Source: Bacteroidota bacterium (GTDB lineage: Bacteria; Bacteroidota; Bacteroidia; Chitinophagales; Saprospiraceae). Taken from it: a stretch of 37,215 bases of DNA. Of this stretch, positions 26,402 through 35,013 are shown in pieces. The stretch lies in NCBI GenBank assembly GCA_017858735.1, contig JAFMBH010000036.1, positions 1 through 37,215 of the forward strand, in the 5' to 3' direction. Under the pieces are notes generated by a model. That model saw nothing but the letters and a program-made list of their open reading frames with translations. It was not told the origin of the DNA and made no database searches. Positions within the stretch are counted from its first letter, which is position 1, and every line of letters begins with the position of its first letter. The translations under genes and the position numbers were made by a program.

Positions 26402-27634
26402 ATGCTGATTAACAAGCAAGAAAAAATAAATTTTCGTCCATACCCAGCTCAGGCTCAAGCCGTTGCCGAGGCATGTCAGGAAATTTTTCACCAGGGAATG
26501 AAAGCGGATAAAGCGGTGGAGAAAATTTTAAAAGCCGATAAAAATAGGGGATCAAAAGATAGAGCTTTTATCGCCGAACAAGTCTATGAATTAGTCAGGT
26601 GGTACAGATTATTAACCCATATTGCAGAAAATGAACCTTATCAAGAAAAGGATTGGTTCGTGCTTATGGCCATTCACTGGACTTTGAAAGGCCTGTCTTT
26701 ACCGCCCTGGAGGGAATTTGAATTCATTTCCAAAGACAAAATATGGAAGTCTTACAAGGAAGTTGAAAATAATCTGGCTATCATAGAAAGTATTCCCGAT
26801 TGGATAAATGAAACGGGTGAAAAGGAACTCGGATCTGCCTGGCCTGCTATTTTACATGCACTCAATGAGCCCGCTTCCCTCATTCTCCGGGTAAATACCT
26901 TAAAATCAAATACCAGGTTAGTTAAAATAGATTTAGAAAAAGATGGGGTAAATACGGTTATTCTGGATAACGAGGGTTTAAGTGTTCCAAATAGAAAAAA
27001 TATTTTCCTGACCAATGCTTTTAAAAATGGTCATATTGAAGTGCAAGACTTCGGTAGTCAACAAATAGCATCATTCATGGAAGTTGAACCCGGCATGAAG
27101 GTTATTGACGCTTGCGCCGGTGCAGGTGGAAAATCTCTTCATTTAGCCGCCCTAATGAAAAATAAAGGCCATATTTTATCTCTGGATATTTATGAAAAAA
27201 AATTAATTGAACTCCAAAGAAGGGCAAGAAGAAATGGCGTTCACATTATTGAGGCTAAAATTATTGAATCAAATAAAACGATTAAACGCTTAAAAGAAAA
27301 AGCAGACCGCTTGCTATTGGACGTTCCTTGTACCGGTTTAGGGGTGCTAAGAAGAAATCCCGATGCAAAATGGAAACTTTCTCCCTCTTTTTTGGAAGAG
27401 GTTAAAATCACCCAGCAGAATTTACTCCGTGATTATTCCTCTATGGTGAAGCCCGGAGGAAAACTAATTTATGCCACCTGTAGCATTCTTCCCAGTGAAA
27501 ATGAAAATCAAATAAATACATTCCTCCAATCAAAAGAAGGCCAATTATTCACTTTGGAAAATCAAAAAACCCTACTACCCAATGATTTTGGTTATGATGG
27601 ATTTTTTATGGCCAGGCTCAAAAGAAATGAATAA
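26402..27634 (+). CDS. RsmB/NOP-family RNA (cytosine-C5) methyltransferase
   Basis: A 410-residue Fmu/RsmB-type m5C methyltransferase. A NusB-like N-terminal helical part (about 10-85) precedes the SAM-binding Rossmann domain with DACAGAGGKSLHLAA. The two catalytic cysteines of the family are present: C310 in LDVPCTGLGVLRRNPD and C360 in YATCSILPSEN. Expected reaction: SAM-dependent methylation of cytosine in 16S rRNA or another RNA. It lies 13 bases after the helicase gene. I do not give a gene symbol because RsmB and related paralogues cannot be separated by eye. Confidence 0.87.
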   Translation: MLINKQEKINFRPYPAQAQAVAEACQEIFHQGMKADKAVEKILKADKNRGSKDRAFIAEQVYELVRWYRLLTHIAENEPYQEKDWFVLMAIHWTLKGLSLPPWREFEFISKDKIWKSYKEVENNLAIIESIPDWINETGEKELGSAWPAILHALNEPASLILRVNTLKSNTRLVKIDLEKDGVNTVILDNEGLSVPNRKNIFLTNAFKNGHIEVQDFGSQQIASFMEVEPGMKVIDACAGAGGKSLHLAALMKNKGHILSLDIYEKKLIELQRRARRNGVHIIEAKIIESNKTIKRLKEKADRLLLDVPCTGLGVLRRNPDAKWKLSPSFLEEVKITQQNLLRDYSSMVKPGGKLIYATCSILPSENENQINTFLQSKEGQLFTLENQKTLLPNDFGYDGFFMARLKRNE

Positions 27635-27690
27635 AAATATTAATGAATGAAGAAAAAAGGCTAATTTAAAGGAAGCAAAATAATTAGTTC

Positions 27691-27834
27691 ATGAAAACGA
27701 AAAAATCAGTTCTACCAAACAGAAAAAAAACTGTTCAACGCAGGGAGCCAAAGAAAAAATATTTTAGTATATTTCTCGTCATTCTGATTACTACCCTACT
27801 TTTAATTTTATTGCTTTATTTCATCGCTCCTTAA
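27691..27834 (+). CDS. 47-residue basic single-TM protein
   Basis: A short frame, found by reading the gap by eye. The ATG at 27691 opens MKTKKSVLPNRKKTVQRREPKKK, strongly basic, then YFSIFLVILITTLLLILLLY, one clean membrane helix, and stops after IAP. Positive-inside topology would leave the basic tail in the cytoplasm. It is 56 bases after the RNA methyltransferase stop on the same strand. Its last 27 bases overlap the 3' end of the minus-strand membrane gene. Function unknown. The amphipathic design makes it more credible than a random frame, but conservation is needed to be sure. Confidence 0.55.
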   Translation: MKTKKSVLPNRKKTVQRREPKKKYFSIFLVILITTLLLILLLYFIAP

Positions 27835-29196
27835 GGAATCGCTGGAAATAAAATATAAAGTTTCCTTTTTGAAATACCTTGAAAATCCATCAACAGAGTC
27901 CGTAGGTAATTGACTGCCCTTTCCTGGAATCATAATAGTATTGCTATTGTAATTCAACCGTTGAATAGATTGTAAGGTATAACTAAGCCCTTCCCTCTTA
28001 GTTGTTTTATCGGTCCATTCAATGTTTGTTTTATGCGTATTGGCAAATTTCCATACATTATTGAGCAAAAACTCTTTCCCGAAGTATGGAATTAAAATGA
28101 TAAATAAAGATAACGTTACCCAGATATTCCCCCCTATTAACCCCAGTCGCATGATAAAAAAATGTTTCCCATACATACCAACAATAGAAATAAGTCCGAA
28201 TAACCAGATACCAAAACCAAGTTGAAAGCCCATTCTGAATCCTCCTTCACTTTGAAATAAATGCCCGCCTGTCATTAAGAAAATGGATAAGAAGAACCAG
28301 ATAACCCATAAAAAGGTAGACCAATATTTAATGATATGTTTATACGGATAATTTTCCAAGTCAAAATCAACCACATGTTTTCCAATAAGCAGTGCGGCGG
28401 GTAAAATAAATGCAGGCGATTGTGAAATAATGCCGGCGAATAATGCGGTAAGCATCCAGATTGACCAGACATCTCCTTTTTTCCACTTTTTTATGGCATC
28501 TTTCATTGCTGCAAATATAAAACCAACAAAAGGCCATAATGCCATCAAAACCAATCCGTAAAATAGCACATAATCACTGGATTGAATACCCAAATACGTT
28601 TTCCAGGTGCCTGGTGAAGTAAATCGGAATATAATTACTCCGACAGATAATAGAAATAAACCAAGCCAAAAATAATTTTCAATTTTTGATAGTTTTTGCT
28701 TTCTTATGGCTCCAAAATAAAGAACACTGATAAAAAGGGTGGTACCTAAAGCGTCAATGAGCAAGGAGCCTAAAGATAATATGAAGACCAATCCCAATAA
28801 AATATTACTTTGTTTTTTGGTGTAAAATAAAAGGGTTAGTATTAATGCAGTATGATATAATCCAAGTAAATGGTCAAAACTCAACCAATAACCAATTAAA
28901 AACACCCAACTGGAGGTCAATAAAATGATGTTGCTAATCAAAGCAATCTGAACGCCAAATAATGCTCTACAAACAAAAAACAGGGCGCCCATCACTCCAA
29001 AAAGAATAAGAAGATTAATAATTCTATAACGAATGATGATATTTGGATCAAATTGATAAAATCCGCTATCTAATAAGTTGGATTCTGCCCCGGAAAAGAA
29101 ATGAGTGGTATTGGGAAGAAAAAAAACCATTCCCAAAAAGAAAAGTAAAAAAGGTATCAATTTAACGATGGGATAGGACAAAAACTTTAAGAGCAT
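27808..29196 (-). CDS. Polytopic membrane protein, GT39/PMT-like layout
   Basis: A 462-residue protein with about ten or more hydrophobic helices, an early first loop, and a soluble periplasmic-type C-terminal tail of about 80 residues (NVWKFANTHKTNIEW to the end). This layout resembles lipid-linked-sugar glycosyltransferases of the GT-C fold, but I see only an N-terminal DSGFYQFDP segment and no firm D-E or D-x-D pair where one is expected. Function is therefore uncertain. The divergent neighbour is the WbqC gene, which also relates to glycan assembly. A possible -7 box is at 29216-29223. The 3' end overlaps the small basic TM gene. Confidence 0.6.
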   Translation of the reverse strand: MLLKFLSYPIVKLIPFLLFFLGMVFFLPNTTHFFSGAESNLLDSGFYQFDPNIIIRYRIINLLILFGVMGALFFVCRALFGVQIALISNIILLTSSWVFLIGYWLSFDHLLGLYHTALILTLLFYTKKQSNILLGLVFILSLGSLLIDALGTTLFISVLYFGAIRKQKLSKIENYFWLGLFLLSVGVIIFRFTSPGTWKTYLGIQSSDYVLFYGLVLMALWPFVGFIFAAMKDAIKKWKKGDVWSIWMLTALFAGIISQSPAFILPAALLIGKHVVDFDLENYPYKHIIKYWSTFLWVIWFFLSIFLMTGGHLFQSEGGFRMGFQLGFGIWLFGLISIVGMYGKHFFIMRLGLIGGNIWVTLSLFIILIPYFGKEFLLNNVWKFANTHKTNIEWTDKTTKREGLSYTLQSIQRLNYNSNTIMIPGKGSQLPTDSVDGFSRYFKKETLYFISSDSLRSDEIKQ

Positions 29197-29215
29197 AATT
29201 TTATTTTTTGAATGA

Positions 29216-29223
29216 CAAAGATA
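29216..29223 (-). promoter_or_regulatory. Possible -7 box for the membrane protein gene
   Basis: On the minus strand this reads TATCTTTG, a perfect TAnnTTTG match, about 19 bases before the ATG at 29196. No TTTG stands 19-21 bases further upstream, so only half the signal is present. Confidence 0.33.
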
Positions 29224-29275
29224 AGATGCTAAATGAATAATAGTAGATTCCGTATTTTTACCTAAAAATATTATT

Positions 29276-29947
29276 ATGGATGATAACCAGGCACTAATTC
29301 TTCCCGTTTTTTATCTGGGTAACATTCAATACTGGTCGAAATTGGTTCATCAGAAAAATATTATATTTAATGATATTGAAAATTACCCAAAAGGTTCATA
29401 TAGAAATCGTTGTCATATTGTAAGTAGTCAGGGATTATTAAGATTGAGCATTCCGTTGGTCGGGGGAAAACATGCAGGTCAAAAATATACTGAAGTTAAG
29501 ATTGACCAGCAGGAAAATTGGCAAAAAAAACATTGGCAATCCATAAGTTCCTGTTACGGAAGTGCCCCATTTTTTCATCATTATGGGGAAAAACTGCATG
29601 CCATTTATGAACGTCCTGTAATTTATCTATGGGAATGGAACCTCAAATTAACGAAAATGATATTATCTATGTTACCCATAGAACTGCCTGATATTCGCTT
29701 TTTATCTGACGGTGAAGTTTCAGAACCTAATTTGGATTTATCTCCATTTTTCTCCCCAAAACCGCGTTTTAATCTATCGGACGATGCCTGGAATAACATA
29801 GAATATCCCCAGGTTTTTGAAAATACCTTAGGTTTTTTACCTAATGCCAGTATTTTAGATCTGATCTTTTGTCAAGGACCTTACGCTCTCAATGTCTTAA
29901 GAAAAAGCCTTTTGTCAGACAAACAAAGAGATTTGTCCAATTTTTAA
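29276..29947 (+). CDS. WbqC-family protein
   Basis: A 223-residue soluble protein that I assign to the WbqC family from the opening PVFYLGNIQYWSKLVHQKNI, the NRCHIVSSQGLLRLSIPL block and the HWQSISSCYGSAPFFHHYGEK block, which are conserved in this family. WbqC proteins are found with O-antigen or capsule genes in some bacteria and as single genes in most Bacteroidota; the reaction is not established. Here it stands beside a GT-C-like membrane gene on the opposite strand and a TM2/TPR gene 45 bases downstream. Cytoplasmic, no signal. Confidence 0.83.
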   Translation: MDDNQALILPVFYLGNIQYWSKLVHQKNIIFNDIENYPKGSYRNRCHIVSSQGLLRLSIPLVGGKHAGQKYTEVKIDQQENWQKKHWQSISSCYGSAPFFHHYGEKLHAIYERPVIYLWEWNLKLTKMILSMLPIELPDIRFLSDGEVSEPNLDLSPFFSPKPRFNLSDDAWNNIEYPQVFENTLGFLPNASILDLIFCQGPYALNVLRKSLLSDKQRDLSNF

Positions 29948-29991
29948 GCCATTGCAACCAAAAAATGCAACAAATTATTCATCTTTGAGGT

Positions 29992-30744
29992 ATGAAAAAT
30001 AAAATTACTGCCGCACTACTCGCTCTCATGTTTGGCGTTTTTGGCCTGCACAGATATTATTTAGGAAGAAAATTTCAGGGTATTCTTCATACCATTCTTT
30101 TTTTTATTTGCTTTTTATTAGTGACAAATGGACATGGAACCATAGCAGAAATCTCTATAGCCTTACCAGCTATTTTAGGATTTATGGATGCCGTTCTTTT
30201 ATTTGTTATGCCGAGGCAAGAATTTGACGAAAAGTATAATGCGAAGTATCTTGAATTTGAACAAATAAAGCAGGACCCAAAAGAATCGCTATTTGATTAT
30301 TATAAATCGTTGGGAATAAACAAGTATAGAGAATTAGATTTTGCGGGGGCTGCCCATTCCTTTCTTGAATCTATTGAAAAATTTGGTGAATCTCCTCAGG
30401 TACATTTCAACTTAGCCTGTTGTTACAGCATGCTAAATGATGCCGAAATGACCTATTTACATTTGGAAAAGGCCGTAGCAAATGGTCTGGACAACCTGGA
30501 GAAAATTCATGATCACAAAGCCTTAGCTTTTATTAGACAAGATGAAAAATTTAACTCGTTTGTCAAAAATAAATTTAAAAGACCTTTTGAAGATATGCCA
30601 AATGAAAAGGCTGAAAATGAGCCGGAAGAAGAAAAACTCGATTTATATGGTAGTTTGCTTAAACTTGGAGATCTAAAAGAAAAAGGGATCATAAATGAGG
30701 AAGAATTCAATCTGCAAAAGAAAAAAATATTAGATACCTTATAA
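29992..30744 (+). CDS. TM2-domain protein with TPR and SHOCT-like tail
   Basis: A 250-residue protein with three parts. Residues 1-75 form a TM2 domain: two helices around LFGVFGLHRYYLGRK-type sequence (here ALMFGVFGLHRYYLG). Residues about 100-190 are TPR-like (YKSLGINKYRELDFAGAAHSF, VHFNLACCYSMLNDAEM, YLHLEKAVANG). The last 30 residues (LLKLGDLKEKGIINEEEFN...) match the SHOCT motif, a short helical oligomerisation tail often found with TM2-like or PH-like membrane proteins. The role is probably scaffolding at the inner membrane with cytoplasmic interaction domains; nothing catalytic is visible. Follows WbqC by 45 bases and precedes the SDR by 30. Confidence 0.72.
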   Translation: MKNKITAALLALMFGVFGLHRYYLGRKFQGILHTILFFICFLLVTNGHGTIAEISIALPAILGFMDAVLLFVMPRQEFDEKYNAKYLEFEQIKQDPKESLFDYYKSLGINKYRELDFAGAAHSFLESIEKFGESPQVHFNLACCYSMLNDAEMTYLHLEKAVANGLDNLEKIHDHKALAFIRQDEKFNSFVKNKFKRPFEDMPNEKAENEPEEEKLDLYGSLLKLGDLKEKGIINEEEFNLQKKKILDTL

Positions 30745-30773
30745 AATGTTTACCTTACTTAAAAAAGGATTAA

Positions 30774-31532
30774 ATGTCAACTTTTAAAGGTAAAATGGTT
30801 ATCGTTACCGGTGCCTCGCAAGGTATTGGTCGCGCTTGTGCAAAAATTTTTGCTGAAAACGGAGCTACCTTAGCGCTCCATTATCATAAGAATAAAAAAG
30901 CCGCAGAAGAAACTTTAGCTTCTTTATCAGGCGCTGGACATCAACTGTTTAATGCCGATCTATCAGATCCCATCGCTGTAAAGAAATTCATTGACGAGGT
31001 CATTCATTCCATGGGCGGCATTGATGTTTTAATAAATAATGCCGCGGTCATAGAACCTCATTCCCTTGACCTGGATAGTTACGATAACTGGCAATTAGCC
31101 TGGAACAAAACACTGGCTACAAACCTATTGGCGCCAGCCAATTTAGCTTTTTGTGTTGCACCAGAAATGAAAAAAAGAGGTGGAGGACATATTGTTAATG
31201 TATCATCAAGAGGAGCTTATAGAGGTGAGCCATCTATGCCAGCATACGGTGCTAGCAAAGCCGGACTGAATAGCCTAACACAATCTTTAGCCCTGGCATT
31301 GGGGCCATTTGGTATTGCTGTAAATGCCGTGGCTCCTGGATTTACCGATACAGAAAGAGTTGAAAATATAGTAAAAGGTCCCAGGGAAAATGAGATTGCC
31401 GCCCAAAGTCCTTTCAATAGAATTGCCAGACCTGAAGAGGTGGCTGCCGCTGTTTTATACCTGGCTTCCGATCAGGCCATTTTTACCTCAGGGGCTATTT
31501 TAGATTTAAATGGGGCATCCTACTTTAGATAA
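30774..31532 (+). CDS. SDR family oxidoreductase
   Basis: A 252-residue classical short-chain dehydrogenase. The cofactor loop is VTGASQGIGRA, the structural NNAA motif is near residue 85, and the catalytic serine (NVSSRG) and YGASK (Tyr-Lys) follow. An APGFTDTE lid motif is present, and the end has the LYLASDQAIFTSGAILDLNG pattern. This resembles FabG-like 3-ketoacyl/glucose dehydrogenases; the substrate is unknown. Cytoplasmic NAD(P)-dependent reaction. It is part of a close plus-strand run from WbqC to RarA, with 36 bases to the next start. Confidence 0.9.
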   Translation: MSTFKGKMVIVTGASQGIGRACAKIFAENGATLALHYHKNKKAAEETLASLSGAGHQLFNADLSDPIAVKKFIDEVIHSMGGIDVLINNAAVIEPHSLDLDSYDNWQLAWNKTLATNLLAPANLAFCVAPEMKKRGGGHIVNVSSRGAYRGEPSMPAYGASKAGLNSLTQSLALALGPFGIAVNAVAPGFTDTERVENIVKGPRENEIAAQSPFNRIARPEEVAAAVLYLASDQAIFTSGAILDLNGASYFR

Positions 31533-31568
31533 TCTTTTTTGTTTATTCTTTACAAATATTCAATATTC

Positions 31569-32309
31569 ATGTCAACAATCATGCAAAACTACCTTCAGCA
31601 GGTGCAAAAAAATTTGGGTTACCGCGCTACCTGGGAACCTCACAGGCCGATGAAGGTAGGTACTTATGGGAAAATACATCAGGGTATATTTTCAGCGTAT
31701 GGTCACATTGACGATTTGAATATTACTCATACGGTAGATAAATTGAAGACCTCCAATCAACTAACTTATAAAAGTGAGGAAAAAGGAAGTTATACCCTAA
31801 AGGCAAAAGGAGAGATTAATCCTTTGTTTCAAAAAATAAGTACGGACGAAGCAGGTCTGCTCATCATTTTTAAAAAAGATAATAGCATCGTATTTAAAAT
31901 TCAGGACATAACCTACTTCACATTACAAAATAAAGCAGAAATAGCAGAAAAACTCCACAAACTAAGCCTTGTAAATCAATGGGACGATTCCTATTTGATG
32001 ATAACAGAAACCTTACAATCTGAAAAAACATCCATTCTTTTAAGCAAAAAGAAAAATAGCGAAGTCGAAATTAAATATGAAAATGGTGGAAATACAGGGA
32101 TAATAGACATCGATTTTTTTGGTGAAATTATTAGAAGTAAGGGAATGAGTTTACAATTTACCAGCAGCAGTGATTCTACCCCACTTTTTAAGCTTTCCAG
32201 ACTAAAAGTAGCCGTTTTAGTCCCTGAAAAGAATAGACAGTTACAAGAAAAACCTACGCCAGGATTAATAGAGATAGATTTTGACCTAGCTGAAATGACA
32301 AACGACTGA
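31569..32309 (+). CDS. Hypothetical beta-rich cytoplasmic protein
   Basis: A 246-residue protein I do not recognise. I start it at the ATG 31569 (MSTIMQNYLQQVQKNLGYR), since the frame's earlier codon is a TTG that would run into the SDR end. No signal peptide or membrane segment. Many short alternating beta-type segments (KGSYTLKAKGEI, AGLLIIFKKD, SIVFKIQDITYFTL, GIIDIDFFGEII, LKVAVLVPE) suggest a beta-sandwich or barrel, with basic and acidic patches. The N-terminal LGYRATWEPHRPMKVGTYG block looks conserved in character. Positioned between the SDR and rarA with 10 bases to the latter, so probably co-transcribed. Confidence 0.68.
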   Translation: MSTIMQNYLQQVQKNLGYRATWEPHRPMKVGTYGKIHQGIFSAYGHIDDLNITHTVDKLKTSNQLTYKSEEKGSYTLKAKGEINPLFQKISTDEAGLLIIFKKDNSIVFKIQDITYFTLQNKAEIAEKLHKLSLVNQWDDSYLMITETLQSEKTSILLSKKKNSEVEIKYENGGNTGIIDIDFFGEIIRSKGMSLQFTSSSDSTPLFKLSRLKVAVLVPEKNRQLQEKPTPGLIEIDFDLAEMTND

Positions 32310-32319
32310 ATTTATCCCC

Positions 32320-33552
32320 ATGAGACCATTAGCGGAACGGATGCGTCCACAGCATATCGACTCTTTTATTGGACAGTTAACCTTGCTGGGAGAGGGAATG
32401 CCTATTCGCCGATGGCTGGATGCGGGAAGAATTCCGTCTATCATTTTATGGGGTCCACCAGGGGTTGGAAAAACAACGTTGGCCAATTTATTAGCCAATC
32501 AACTGAATATTCCTTTTCAATCGTTAAATGCTGTCCATTCCGGGGTGAAGGAGGTAAGAGAAGCCATACAGAAGGCGGAGCAACAAAAATTTTTCAACAG
32601 ACATAATCCCATTTTATTTATTGATGAAATTCACAGGTTTTCTAAGTCTCAACAAGATTCCCTGCTTAATGCCGTTGAAAAAGGTATCATTACACTCATA
32701 GGTGCTACTACTGAAAATCCTTCCTTCGAGGTTATTCCCGCTTTATTATCCAGATGTCAGGTGTACACCTTACAACCCTTATTAAAAGACGAATTATCCG
32801 CTATTTTAGATCATGCTTTGGAGAAAGACGAAATTTTAAGCACCCTGAATATTGATTTACAGGAAAAAGAGGCATTATTGCATTTTTCCGGGGGAGATGC
32901 ACGAAAACTATTAAACTTGTTAGAGCTTGCTTGTTTGCCAAACGAAGAAAATAAAATACAAATTAATAACGCATTAATAGAAAAAATAGCTTCAAATATA
33001 GTGTTAAACTACGATAAGGATGGAGAGGTTCATTATGATATCGCTTCCGCCTTTATTAAAAGTATAAGAGGAGGTGACCCTCAGGCCGCTGTTTATTGGC
33101 TGGCAAGAATGCTCGCTGCAGGAGAAGACCTTAAATTTATTGGCCGACGGATGATTATTTCTGCCGCTGAAGATATTGGATTAGCCAATCCTAACGCTTT
33201 ATTAATGGCCCAGACTGCTTTTCAAGCTTCGATTACAGTAGGAATGCCAGAGGCAAGAATCATTTTATCAGAAGCGGTCATCTATTTGGCAAAATCAGCT
33301 AAAAGCAATGCTGCTTATTTAGCCATACAAGCGGCTTTAGACAAAGTTAAAGAAACGGGAAATTTAGCGGTTCCTCTTCATTTAAGAAATGCGCCAACCG
33401 CTTTAATGAAACAATTAAATTATGGCGCTGGATACAAATATAGCCACGACTATCCAGGAAACCATGTTGAGCAGGAATATTTACCGAATGAAATAAAAGG
33501 AAGTACTTTTTATACCCCACAAAAAAATGGCGTTGAAAATAAGGGTAATTAA
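32320..33552 (+). CDS. rarA: Replication-associated recombination protein A (AAA+ ATPase)
   Basis: A 410-residue AAA+ clamp-loader-like ATPase of the RarA/MgsA/WRNIP1 family. PLAERMRPQHIDSFIGQ opens the protein, Walker A is WGPPGVGKTTLAN (about 44-56), Walker B is LFIDEIHRFSKSQQD, sensor 1 is GATTENPSFE, and the arginine-finger region is LLSRCQVY. The C-terminal MgsA tetramerisation part (YDIASAFIKSIRGGDPQAAVYWLARM...AAEDIGLANP) is intact. It acts at stalled replication forks. Length is normal. It is the last gene of a plus-strand run and ends 8 bases before the convergent trkH. Confidence 0.93.
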   Translation: MRPLAERMRPQHIDSFIGQLTLLGEGMPIRRWLDAGRIPSIILWGPPGVGKTTLANLLANQLNIPFQSLNAVHSGVKEVREAIQKAEQQKFFNRHNPILFIDEIHRFSKSQQDSLLNAVEKGIITLIGATTENPSFEVIPALLSRCQVYTLQPLLKDELSAILDHALEKDEILSTLNIDLQEKEALLHFSGGDARKLLNLLELACLPNEENKIQINNALIEKIASNIVLNYDKDGEVHYDIASAFIKSIRGGDPQAAVYWLARMLAAGEDLKFIGRRMIISAAEDIGLANPNALLMAQTAFQASITVGMPEARIILSEAVIYLAKSAKSNAAYLAIQAALDKVKETGNLAVPLHLRNAPTALMKQLNYGAGYKYSHDYPGNHVEQEYLPNEIKGSTFYTPQKNGVENKGN

Positions 33553-33560
33553 TAAAACCC

Positions 33561-35012
33561 TTAGTTTGACCTCCAAAAATGAGGGGTCAAAATAACTAAC
33601 ATCGTGAATAGCTCTAACCTACCTAATAACATTAGGATACTTAATAAAAATTTGGCTTCTCCGGAAAGCCAACCGAAATTAAAAACAGGGCCAACCTTTT
33701 CAATTCCCGGACCTACATTACCTAAACAGGTTGCTACTGCGCCAATACTCGTCAATAAATCATAACCAAGGTAGGTCATAATAACAGATCCGACACAAAA
33801 AGTAGCAATGTATAATAAAAGAAATATCATAATATGTGTAATGGTCCTCCCTCTAACTATTTCATTATTTATTTTAAGAGAAATAACCGCATTAGGATGA
33901 AGGATTCTTTTAAACTCCAGGAAAGTATTTCTAAAAAACACTATACTTCGAATCACCTTCATACCTCCACTGGTGGAACCAGCACATCCACCAACAAAGA
34001 GTAATAAAAAGAAAATAATAACGGCAAAAGTTCCCCATTGCATAAAATCAGCTGAGGCAAAACCTGTAGTCGTTATGATCGAAACAACTTGAAAAGCTGC
34101 TTCTCTAAAACTTCGCTCCCAATCATTATCTGTAATATCTTTAATTTGAAACATAATAATAAGGATGGCAATGATAACGAGATATAAATAGGCTCTAAAC
34201 TCATCCATTTTCCAGACATTCCTCCATTTTCCCTTAAAAGCCATATACAGAAAAGAATAATTAGCCCCTGCAAGGAACATAAAAATAATTAATACATATT
34301 GAATGTAAGCAGATGGAAATGCGGCGATACTTGCATTTTTAGTTGAAAATCCTCCTGTTGCCATAGTAGTAAAAGAATGATTGATAGCATCAAAGAGATT
34401 CATTCCACCAAAATATAATAAGGCAATCAAAATTATTGTAAGGCCAAAGTATAAAAACCAAAGCCTTTTAGCAGTTTCTCTAATACGAGGATGAAGTTTA
34501 TCGGAGGTTGGACCGGGAGCTTCAGCGACAAAAAGTTCAATGCCACCAATGCCGAGTAGAGGCATAATGGCCACAGTCAAAACGATTACGCCCATTCCTC
34601 CTATCCATTGAATGAAACTTCTCCAAAACAGGATATCCTCAGGAAGAGATTCTATTTCAGATAGAACAGAAGCGCCAGTGGTTGTAAAACCTGAAACAGA
34701 TTCAAAAAAAGCATCGGTTACATTAGGGATTTCATTACTTAAAATAAAAGGAAGCATTCCAAAAAAAGTCATTATAATCCAACTAAGGGTGACTATTAAG
34801 TAACCTTCTCTTTTGTGAATGGTGCCATTTGGTATTTTACCACCCCATAAGAAAAAAAGAATACCAGTTACCAATGTTATAACTCCTCCTCCTGCTAATG
34901 GAAAGGGATGATTACCGTAGATAAACGACACAACTAAGCTGCTAAAAAAAAACATGCTGAGTATCATCTGAAGTGCGCCTAAGACTCTGAATACTGCCCG
35001 CCAATTTATCAT
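33561..35012 (-). CDS. trkH: TrkH-type potassium uptake channel
   Basis: A 483-residue inner-membrane Trk/Ktr pore subunit. The four selectivity-filter repeats are visible in order: GFTTTGASVL, TMATGGFSTKN, TTTGFASAD and LGNVGPG. Eight or more TM helices frame them, and a GGCAGSTSGGMKVIR segment marks the gating loop typical of TrkH. Function: potassium import, driven and gated with a peripheral TrkA. It starts 1 base after the trkA stop on the same strand, so both come from one message. Full length for the family. Confidence 0.93.
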   Translation of the reverse strand: MINWRAVFRVLGALQMILSMFFFSSLVVSFIYGNHPFPLAGGGVITLVTGILFFLWGGKIPNGTIHKREGYLIVTLSWIIMTFFGMLPFILSNEIPNVTDAFFESVSGFTTTGASVLSEIESLPEDILFWRSFIQWIGGMGVIVLTVAIMPLLGIGGIELFVAEAPGPTSDKLHPRIRETAKRLWFLYFGLTIILIALLYFGGMNLFDAINHSFTTMATGGFSTKNASIAAFPSAYIQYVLIIFMFLAGANYSFLYMAFKGKWRNVWKMDEFRAYLYLVIIAILIIMFQIKDITDNDWERSFREAAFQVVSIITTTGFASADFMQWGTFAVIIFFLLLFVGGCAGSTSGGMKVIRSIVFFRNTFLEFKRILHPNAVISLKINNEIVRGRTITHIMIFLLLYIATFCVGSVIMTYLGYDLLTSIGAVATCLGNVGPGIEKVGPVFNFGWLSGEAKFLLSILMLLGRLELFTMLVILTPHFWRSN

Positions 35013-35013
35013 T

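Noticed and set aside
31569-32309. Bacterial gasdermin-like pore-forming protein
   Set aside because: The N-terminal LGYR...P pattern and length are faintly similar, but there is no N-terminal cysteine for acylation and no adjacent protease gene.
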